Shown: piece after piece, positions 35,882-41,510 of the stretch | How positions within the stretch are numbered: the first letter of the stretch is position 1 | Layout of the letters: each line of letters starts with the position of its first letter | Origin: DASRAJ01 sp039920305 | GTDB taxonomy: Bacteria > Bacteroidota > Bacteroidia > Chitinophagales > UBA10324 | Assembly (NCBI GenBank): GCA_039920305.1 | Contig: JBDSEA010000078.1 | Location: 1-41,510 of the forward strand | Length of the DNA: 41,510 bases | Direction of reading: 5' to 3' | The notes under the pieces: generated by a model | Seen by the model: only the letters and a program-made list of their open reading frames with translations | Database searches by the model: none | Told to the model about the DNA's origin: nothing | Position numbers and translations under genes: made by a program

Positions 35882-37348
35882 ATGAAAAATCCATTGCCAT
35901 TCATAATAGTTTTTCTTGCTTTAAATATTTCATCACCCGCTCAAATCACCTGGACCATGGGAATGGATGTATCATCAGGCTCCTATGGCAACCTGCATCC
36001 CCGTATTGCTGCTGATGGATCAGGAAATCCAATGGTGATCTGGGGAAATTTAATGGATGAATCAGTTTACTTTTCAAAGTGGAACGGCGTATCATTTTCT
36101 CAGCCGGTTAAGCTGAATCCATCATGGCTTACCATTGCAACTGCGAGCTGGATGGGTCCCGATATTGCAGCGAAAGGCGATACTGTTTACGTGGTGATGA
36201 AGCAAACGCCCGAAACAGATACCTCAAGTCATCTCTATATTATAAGTTCATTTGACGGCGGAATGAGCTTTTCACCGCCGGTGCAAATTGACAATATTGG
36301 AGACAGTCTATCCCGTTTTCCTGCGGTAACAATTGATGCAACAGGCAACCCGGTGACAGGATTTATGAAATTTGATCACAGCTTTCAGGATTCACGATGG
36401 GCGGTTACAAAATCATTTGACTACGGAAATACTTTTAACACTGATACCAGGGCAAGCGGATGGAGCGGCCCCAATGCTCTGGTTTGCGACTGCTGCCCCG
36501 GGGCAATGGTAAGTGAGGATAATATTGTGGCAATGCTTTACCGCGATAACCTTGATAACATTCGCGACATCTGGGCAGGTATTTCCACTGACGGAGGAAA
36601 CACATTTGATCAGGGTCTGGCAGTAGATCAGGGTGAATGGAACCTATTTGCCTGCCCCTCTTCCGGACCTGATGGTGTAATAAAAGGCGATACATTGTTT
36701 ACGGTTTACATGAGCGGGGCAAGCGGTGATGACCTGGTTTATCTCAGCAAAACCTCACTGTCAGATCTTCAGGGTGCACCAGGCATTCCCGTTACAGGAA
36801 GCTTCTCAGGATTGGATTTGCAGAATTATCCCCGAATTGACAAATCGGGGAATGCAATGGCAATTGTATGGAAGCAAAATGTAAGTGGAGAAGATCAGTT
36901 GCCCATACTTTTTACCAACGACATCAGCAATGGATTTCCATTAACCTATGATACCGTGGATTTGGATGACGTCACCAACGCTGATGTCTCCGTTTCAAAT
37001 GGAAATATTTTTATTGTATGGCAGGATGATAATTCAGGAACAGTTAAATATAGCTCTGGCATTTATGAAGTAAGCACTTCTGTTCATACTATTGATAATA
37101 ATTCTTCTCTTTTTATTTATCCAAACCCGGCTTCAATGGATGGAATTACCGTGAGGCTTCCACCTTACTTCGACGGAACAATAACTTACACTGTCTTAAA
37201 TATTATTGGGAAAATCCTATTAACCCGGCAAGCAGAAATTGAAAATGGCTCAATTAAAATTAATCTGTCACCATTTGAAACCGGAACTTTTTATCTTAAA
37301 ATCAATTCAGGCGATCAGTATCTGGTGTCAAAAATTATTAAGCAATAA
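35882..37348 (+). CDS. Sialidase-like (Asp-box) secreted protein with T9SS tail
   Basis: The 488 residues begin with a signal peptide (MKNPLPFIIVFLALNISSPA). The body is a six-bladed propeller of the BNR/sialidase type, with three clear Asp-boxes: SFDGGMSF (123-130), SFDYGNTF (178-185) and STDGGNTF (235-242). A CDCC cluster at 202-205, in VCDCCPGAM, sits between the second and third; I associate this cluster with a subgroup of secreted sialidase-fold proteins and not with classical sialidases. The catalytic Arg triad and Tyr of true sialidases could not be placed, so enzymatic activity is doubtful. A T9SS type A sorting domain begins near residue 405 (LFIYPNPAS). Confidence 0.78.
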   Translation: MKNPLPFIIVFLALNISSPAQITWTMGMDVSSGSYGNLHPRIAADGSGNPMVIWGNLMDESVYFSKWNGVSFSQPVKLNPSWLTIATASWMGPDIAAKGDTVYVVMKQTPETDTSSHLYIISSFDGGMSFSPPVQIDNIGDSLSRFPAVTIDATGNPVTGFMKFDHSFQDSRWAVTKSFDYGNTFNTDTRASGWSGPNALVCDCCPGAMVSEDNIVAMLYRDNLDNIRDIWAGISTDGGNTFDQGLAVDQGEWNLFACPSSGPDGVIKGDTLFTVYMSGASGDDLVYLSKTSLSDLQGAPGIPVTGSFSGLDLQNYPRIDKSGNAMAIVWKQNVSGEDQLPILFTNDISNGFPLTYDTVDLDDVTNADVSVSNGNIFIVWQDDNSGTVKYSSGIYEVSTSVHTIDNNSSLFIYPNPASMDGITVRLPPYFDGTITYTVLNIIGKILLTRQAEIENGSIKINLSPFETGTFYLKINSGDQYLVSKIIKQ

Positions 37349-37407
37349 TTATTAAATATTTATCGGCCGCACTAACAATTAATTTTTTAAATACTAAAAT
37401 TATTATC

Positions 37408-39465
37408 ATGAAAAAAAGTCAACTCTCAATCATTTTGATGATCGCTTGCTGTTTTCAAGTTTTAAATTCAAAAGCGCAATGTCTTGCAGGGCAAACAGAT
37501 GTACAAATTGATGTAACCACTGATGCTTATGGCTACGAATGTTACTGGCAGCTTGTTCCTTCAGGAAACAATTGCGGCGTTTCTACTATTGCTGAAGGCG
37601 GGAACACCACTCAGATAGGTTGCACTGGCGGTGGCGACCAGGATGCCACCACTGCTTTTGGCTATGCCGATAACTTAACCATCTCAGAGGGTCCATGGTG
37701 CCTGGATTCGGCCCTGAGCTTTGATTTGATTTATGTGGATGATTACGGTGATGGCGGTGCCACGTTTACGGTTTATATAGATGGCTATCCCATGTATCAG
37801 TTCACAGGCATTGGAGTGGGAAATACCTTTACGTTCACAACCACTCCCCCGTATCCTTATGATGCAGGTATCATCTCGATTTCTACTCCTATCTATGTTC
37901 TTTTAGTACCTATTGATATTGGAGGGCAGCTTTTTAACTATGGAACGGTGGATATTACCACGATAGATATCAATTATTCGATTAATAACGGAACAGCAGT
38001 TACTGAATCATTAACCGGACTTGGTATTGCTCCCTACACTTCTTACAGCTATATTTTCGGAACTTCCTGGATTCCTGCAACTGCCGGAACTTATACAATT
38101 AAAGCATGGTCAGGCAACATCAATGGAAGTGCTGACATGAATTCAGGGAATGATACCATGATCATCACCGTGGTAGCAGGCGAGCCTGTTGCAAATGTTA
38201 TTGATAATTACCTGGTTGGGACGCCTTCTTTCACCCCCATCGCTACCAGCGCTGACGGAGTAAGTGCACCTCGTGATCTTGATTTCGCCACAATACTGAG
38301 CGATTACGAACTCTGGATTATTAATAAAGGAACGGAAAATTCAGGAGGTAAAACCGTTACCATTTACAATGCAGGCCTGCCTGGCCAAACATCCGATCTG
38401 AGGCAGGATGGAAACGCATGGCATTTCATGTCACTGCCTACAGGAATTGCATTCAGCGATAATGGTAATTTCGCTACATCACCCGGGGTTCAGGACGCCA
38501 ATCATGGCTCTGGCCATTACACAGGCCCAACCCTTTGGGATCCTGCACTTTATTCTGTCCCTAACAATGGCAATGGCAGTCACGTTGATATGTTGCATCA
38601 AAGTCCTTATTCTATGGGGATTGCTGCTGATCATGAGAATAAATTCTGGGTTTATAACGGCTGGTCAAACACTTTGGATTATTATGATTTTCAAATTCCT
38701 CATGAAGCAGGCGGCGAAGACCATTCCGACGGAATTGTAAGAAGATACAGTGAAATTACCTTCGATCGCATTGATGATAACATAGTAAACCATATGGTTT
38801 TAGATAAAGAAACAGGATGGCTCTACATGGTTGATAATGGTAATACCCGCGTTCTCAGGATGGATGTAAACAGCGGATCTGCTACCGGCACCTTTACACT
38901 TTATGGTGAATCTGTAGAAGAGCATTCGGTTTATACAGGTGTTACTTATGCTACATTTATTGATTCCGGGCTCGTTAAGCCTGCCGGCATTGATGTGATT
39001 GGAGATCGCCTTTTAGTAAGCGATTACAGCAACGGGGATATCATTATTTATGACAACAGCGGCATAAAGGGAATTGAGCTGGGGAGAATACACACCGGCT
39101 CATCGGGCATTCAGGGAATTAAAATTGGGCCTGATGGAAAAATCTGGTATGTGAACCAGACAGAAAATAAAGTTTACCGGGCGGAATACGATGGAACAGG
39201 AGCGGAAGAAGTTAACTCAGGTGAGCCTATTTTCGTTTACCCGAATCCTTCCGATGGTATAGTTCATGTTTCACTGCCTGAATCGCGTGACAAAATTTAC
39301 AGTATCAGAATGCTGAACATGATCGGCAGGGAAATTTTTCAATCCCGTCAGATGACCGGTGGTGATTTCAATTTGAATTTAGAGAATGAAACCGCAGGTA
39401 CCTATTTTCTGGAAGTTAACGATGGCTTTGTAGTAATCATAAAAAAAATTGTTCTAACCAGATAA
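37408..39465 (+). CDS. NHL-propeller-like secreted protein with T9SS tail
   Basis: The 685 residues start with a signal peptide (MKKSQLSIILMIACCFQVLN). A domain with VQIDVTTDAYGYECYW and VDDYGDGGATFTVY (about 28-155) resembles lectin-like modules of Bacteroidota surface proteins. A CARDB-like Ig domain follows (about 165-258). A propeller region (about 275-600) has GWLYMVDNGNTRVLRMDV, KPAGIDVIGDRLLVSDYSNG and IQGIKIGPDGKIWYVNQTEN, typical of NHL or SMP-30-like blades. It is His-rich near residues 368-440 (GSGHYTG, GSHVDMLHQS, HEAGGEDHSDG), which may bind metal. The end is a T9SS type A domain (FVYPNPSDG). Its substrate is unknown. Confidence 0.78.
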   Translation: MKKSQLSIILMIACCFQVLNSKAQCLAGQTDVQIDVTTDAYGYECYWQLVPSGNNCGVSTIAEGGNTTQIGCTGGGDQDATTAFGYADNLTISEGPWCLDSALSFDLIYVDDYGDGGATFTVYIDGYPMYQFTGIGVGNTFTFTTTPPYPYDAGIISISTPIYVLLVPIDIGGQLFNYGTVDITTIDINYSINNGTAVTESLTGLGIAPYTSYSYIFGTSWIPATAGTYTIKAWSGNINGSADMNSGNDTMIITVVAGEPVANVIDNYLVGTPSFTPIATSADGVSAPRDLDFATILSDYELWIINKGTENSGGKTVTIYNAGLPGQTSDLRQDGNAWHFMSLPTGIAFSDNGNFATSPGVQDANHGSGHYTGPTLWDPALYSVPNNGNGSHVDMLHQSPYSMGIAADHENKFWVYNGWSNTLDYYDFQIPHEAGGEDHSDGIVRRYSEITFDRIDDNIVNHMVLDKETGWLYMVDNGNTRVLRMDVNSGSATGTFTLYGESVEEHSVYTGVTYATFIDSGLVKPAGIDVIGDRLLVSDYSNGDIIIYDNSGIKGIELGRIHTGSSGIQGIKIGPDGKIWYVNQTENKVYRAEYDGTGAEEVNSGEPIFVYPNPSDGIVHVSLPESRDKIYSIRMLNMIGREIFQSRQMTGGDFNLNLENETAGTYFLEVNDGFVVIIKKIVLTR

Positions 39466-39526
39466 GAACCATTTAAGAAGGTAAGCCAAGGTGTGAGGAA
39501 ACCTCTTTGAAGCAACTGATCACCTG

Positions 39527-40189
39527 ATGAGCACTACAGTAATTTTTTTTTCTGATAGGACTGAGGGAATAAGAAAAAGCTTATGGCTATTGCTGTCTGC
39601 GATGCTAATTCCCATTATGTCCTTAAAAGTATGCGGCAATACAAACATCATAGCCAACCATTTTGAACCGTACACTCCTGACAACATTTCCATTCAGCTT
39701 GGGGATACGGTGTGGTTCCAGCTTGATTCATTTCATAATGCACTTGAAGTGAATCATGGGGTCTGGGATTCTTCATTCGCTGTTTCAAACGGGGGATTCT
39801 ACACGCCATTCGGTGGTGGCATTTGGATTCCTGATACAGGCGGTATCTATTATTACGTATGTGAGCTGCATGCACATGATGGAATGAAAGGAAGAATTTT
39901 TGTTACAGATCCAAATGGAATATCCGTGTTGAATGAGTATTATGCAAAATTATTTTCACTGTTTCCCCAACCTGCACCTGATCTTATAAATGTTTCACTC
40001 ACAATTCAACTGCAATCCGGGACGTTAAATATTTTATTGAAGGATGCCGGTGGAAAAGCTATCCGCGTAATCACTGCGAAAAGATCTCCTGAAATCTCCA
40101 TTCACATTAATCAACTTTCCTCAGGAGCCTATTTTATGAGTATATCTGATGGAAAAAAATCGTACACCCAAAAATTCATTAAGATTTAG
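39527..40189 (+). CDS. Plastocyanin-like cupredoxin with T9SS sorting domain
   Basis: The 220 residues have a hydrophobic signal segment at about 18-34, then a cupredoxin domain (about 40-128). The copper ligands of plastocyanin are all in place: His70 (SFHNALEV), Cys112, His115 and Met120, with the exact C-x2-H-x4-M spacing in VCELHAHDGM. The C-terminal part (about 145-220) is a T9SS type A sorting domain (FPQPAPD, ending YTQKFIKI). A blue-copper protein carried to the cell surface would shuttle electrons or hold copper outside the outer membrane. It lies 61 bases after the NHL-like gene, so cotranscription is likely. Confidence 0.86.
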   Translation: MSTTVIFFSDRTEGIRKSLWLLLSAMLIPIMSLKVCGNTNIIANHFEPYTPDNISIQLGDTVWFQLDSFHNALEVNHGVWDSSFAVSNGGFYTPFGGGIWIPDTGGIYYYVCELHAHDGMKGRIFVTDPNGISVLNEYYAKLFSLFPQPAPDLINVSLTIQLQSGTLNILLKDAGGKAIRVITAKRSPEISIHINQLSSGAYFMSISDGKKSYTQKFIKI

Positions 40190-40247
40190 GTATCATTTAT
40201 AACCAGCCTAGAAAATTTATAACTCGTAAACTCGTAAACCAAAATTT

Positions 40248-40754
40248 ATGATTAAAATATTCTCTGCCTCCTTAAGTGTTTGCATACTAAGGCCACGAGG
40301 GATCCTCATTCTAACAACGGGAATTTTAATCATTGCTGCAGGCTGTGATTTACCCGCAAAGAAAGATTCCGGCGCTGACTCCGATCAGATAAGATTCTTA
40401 TTGCGGAATTATCAATCCGCTATCGAAAAACTTGATACCGCCGGAACAGCAATGATGTTTGCCAAAGATTCAAAAATTTACGAGCAGGGTGGTGACGAAG
40501 GAAACTATTCCCACTACGCTGCACATCACCTTGCTCCGGAGCTTAGGGAATTTAATTCTTTTAAGTTTTCGAATTATAAAGTGGATGTCGAATTGAATTT
40601 ACCGTACGCATTTACTCAGGAAACATACAATTATCTGTTAGAATTAAAAGATGATTCTGTCCCTGCTTATCGCCATGGAGCCGCTACATCTGTATTAAGA
40701 AAATATGATGAAGGCTGGAAAATTATCATCAATCACTCTTCATCACATAAATAA
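40248..40754 (+). CDS. NTF2-like/SnoaL-like lipoprotein
   Basis: The 168 residues carry a lipoprotein signal with the lipobox IIAAGC, so Cys33 would be lipidated. The mature part (QIRFLLRNYQSAIEKLDTAG, MMFAKDSKIYEQGGDEGNYS, VLRKYDEGWKIIINHSSS) has the layout of the DUF4440/SnoaL-like fold. Secreted members often have unknown ligands; no active site can be named. It follows the cupredoxin gene by 58 bases on the same strand. Just before it is a short tandem repeat (two copies of ACTCGTAA, near 40224). Confidence 0.72.
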   Translation: MIKIFSASLSVCILRPRGILILTTGILIIAAGCDLPAKKDSGADSDQIRFLLRNYQSAIEKLDTAGTAMMFAKDSKIYEQGGDEGNYSHYAAHHLAPELREFNSFKFSNYKVDVELNLPYAFTQETYNYLLELKDDSVPAYRHGAATSVLRKYDEGWKIIINHSSSHK

Positions 40755-40772
40755 AAATCAGAAAATTGCTGC

Positions 40773-40976
40773 ATGAGAAAAACGATTTTGCTCCTGGCTG
40801 CCCTTGCAGGGATTGTATTGGTTACCACTTCATCAGTCACGGATATGAATGGCCTGTGCGATTCCCCGGTTGTTGGCGGACATACAGGTGCACCGGGTTC
40901 ACCTGATTGCACTTACTGCCATGTTATGCGCAATCCTTTGGCGACACAGCGACCTCAACCATTCTGCAAGAAATGA
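40773..40976 (+). pseudogene. 5' fragment of a CxxCH-containing secreted protein
   Basis: The 67-codon frame has a signal peptide (MRKTILLLAALAGIVLV) followed by GHTGAPGSPDCTYCH, which matches the opening of 'choice-of-anchor V'-type Bacteroidota secreted proteins that continue for several hundred residues and end in a T9SS tail. Here the frame stops 17 codons after CTYCH, and no downstream frame restores the domain. A deletion or frameshift has probably destroyed the gene. It follows the lipoprotein gene by 18 bases. Confidence 0.6.
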
Positions 40977-41018
40977 ACGACACAACAAGCCCGACAAGCC
41001 GTAATGGCTATCGCTTCT

Positions 41019-41086
41019 GTAAAATAAAAAGAGAAGCACGACTTTTTTTATTTTTTAAACTTGGTGTGCTTCACATTTTATTTTAC
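41019..41086. terminator. Long inverted repeat, possible bidirectional terminator
   Basis: The arms 41019-41039 and 41066-41086 pair over 21 positions with two mismatches, around a 26-base loop. The inner pairing is GAAGCAC/GTGCTTC; the outer pairing is GTAAAATAAAA/TTTTATTTTAC. The AT-rich outer arms supply T runs in both directions. It separates the broken gene at 40773 from the CheB-like gene. Confidence 0.5.
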
Positions 41087-41211
41087 CCCACCCGCCAGCT
41101 TCGTAGAAAGTGTAGTGGTAATTTGAAACAGAAAAAAAGAGAACCGAATAACTATGACACAATTATTTTCCACCCCTCATTTTATTAACTTCGTGTTCTT
41201 TCTCTCAACAA

Positions 41212-41510
41212 ATGGCTGCATTAAAGAAAAATAAAACCAAATTACAACCGCGCGCCACCGTGCAGAACTTTCCTATCGTAGGTATTGGAGCGAGTGCAGG
41301 AGGACTTGATGCTTTCAAACGATTGCTCAAAGCCATTCCCGATAGTTCAGGAATGGCTTATGTATTAGTTCAGCATCTTGACCCGTCACACGAAAGTATT
41401 TTGCCAGAGATTTTACAACGGGTAACAAAAATTCCCGTATATGAAATTACCGAAGAGATTCATCTTGCGCCCGACCATATCTATGTAATTCCTTCTAACA
41501 AAATGCTCAT
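41212..41510 (+). CDS. CheB-type methylesterase domain protein, N-terminal part (3' end outside window)
   Basis: From the ATG at 41212 the frame is open to the window end (99 codons). After a basic leader, GIGASAGGLDAFKRLLKAIP carries the catalytic Ser in the G-x-S-x-G motif, and LVQHLDPSHESILPEIL carries the catalytic His; the Asp lies beyond the window. CheB removes methyl groups from chemoreceptors. There is no N-terminal receiver domain, and in Bacteroidota this arrangement usually leads into large CheB-CheR-PAS-histidine kinase fusions. That is likely here too but cannot be seen. Confidence 0.9.
   Translation, partial: MAALKKNKTKLQPRATVQNFPIVGIGASAGGLDAFKRLLKAIPDSSGMAYVLVQHLDPSHESILPEILQRVTKIPVYEITEEIHLAPDHIYVIPSNKML

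Noticed and set aside
40907..41188. 93-codon plus-strand ORF across the inverted repeat
   Set aside because: It overlaps the CxxCH fragment in another frame, passes through the hairpin and has low-complexity sequence; probably chance.
1..41510. tRNA, rRNA, CRISPR array, insertion sequence, prophage or riboswitch
   Set aside because: I looked on both strands and in all gaps and saw no cloverleaf, regular spaced repeats, transposase or integrase, or known riboswitch core.

Overview
The window looks like a chromosomal segment of a Bacteroidota bacterium, probably of the Chitinophagales/Sphingobacteriales side. The signs are: many secreted proteins with type IX secretion (T9SS) C-terminal sorting domains, a TonB-dependent receptor, zinc-free forms of ribosomal proteins S4, S14 and L36, almost no Shine-Dalgarno sequences, and TAnnTTTG-type -7 promoter boxes. 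The closest genus cannot be named from the sequence alone.

Layout. (1) 1-9,320 is an accessory stretch: the 3' part of a TonB-dependent receptor, an intact YyaL/SSP411-type thioredoxin-fold protein, a small HicB-HicA toxin-antitoxin pair on the minus strand, a 5'-truncated copper monooxygenase (PHM-like) with a T9SS tail, an arylsulfotransferase-like T9SS protein, and a short secreted protein that looks cut off at its 3' end. (2) 9,401-25,592, all minus strand, is the complete S10-spc-alpha supercluster: 30 genes from rpsJ to rplQ, with secY, map, infA and rpoA, bounded by a plausible promoter before rpsJ and a strong intrinsic terminator after rplQ. Two of its genes, rpmJ (38 codons) and rpmD (59 codons), are short and easily missed. 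The str-operon genes often found before rpsJ are absent; a VWA-like membrane protein precedes it. (3) 25,724-31,604, minus strand: the VWA-like membrane protein, fabG, sucD and an MlaF/MlaE lipid-transport ABC pair. (4) 31,815-40,976, plus strand: an SDR oxidoreductase followed by secreted proteins. These are a large CHU_C-type adhesin-like protein with six Ig-like repeats, a sialidase-like Asp-box protein, an NHL-propeller-like protein, a plastocyanin-like cupredoxin carrying a T9SS tail, an NTF2-like lipoprotein, and the broken start of a CxxCH-containing secreted protein. (5) The window ends inside a CheB-type methylesterase gene.

How the genes work together. The central block is housekeeping: ribosome assembly, protein export through SecY, N-terminal Met removal and transcription. 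The flanks mainly make envelope and extracellular proteins that would leave the cell by Sec and then T9SS. Several of these carry copper or heme-type ligands: the PHM copper sites, the plastocyanin site, CxxCH motifs in the two broken genes, and a CDCC motif in the sialidase-like protein. Two of those genes are broken, so the flanks look recently eroded. I see no clearly new multi-gene system. The best leads are the truncated PHM gene beside the toxin-antitoxin pair and the surface-anchored cupredoxin with its neighbours.
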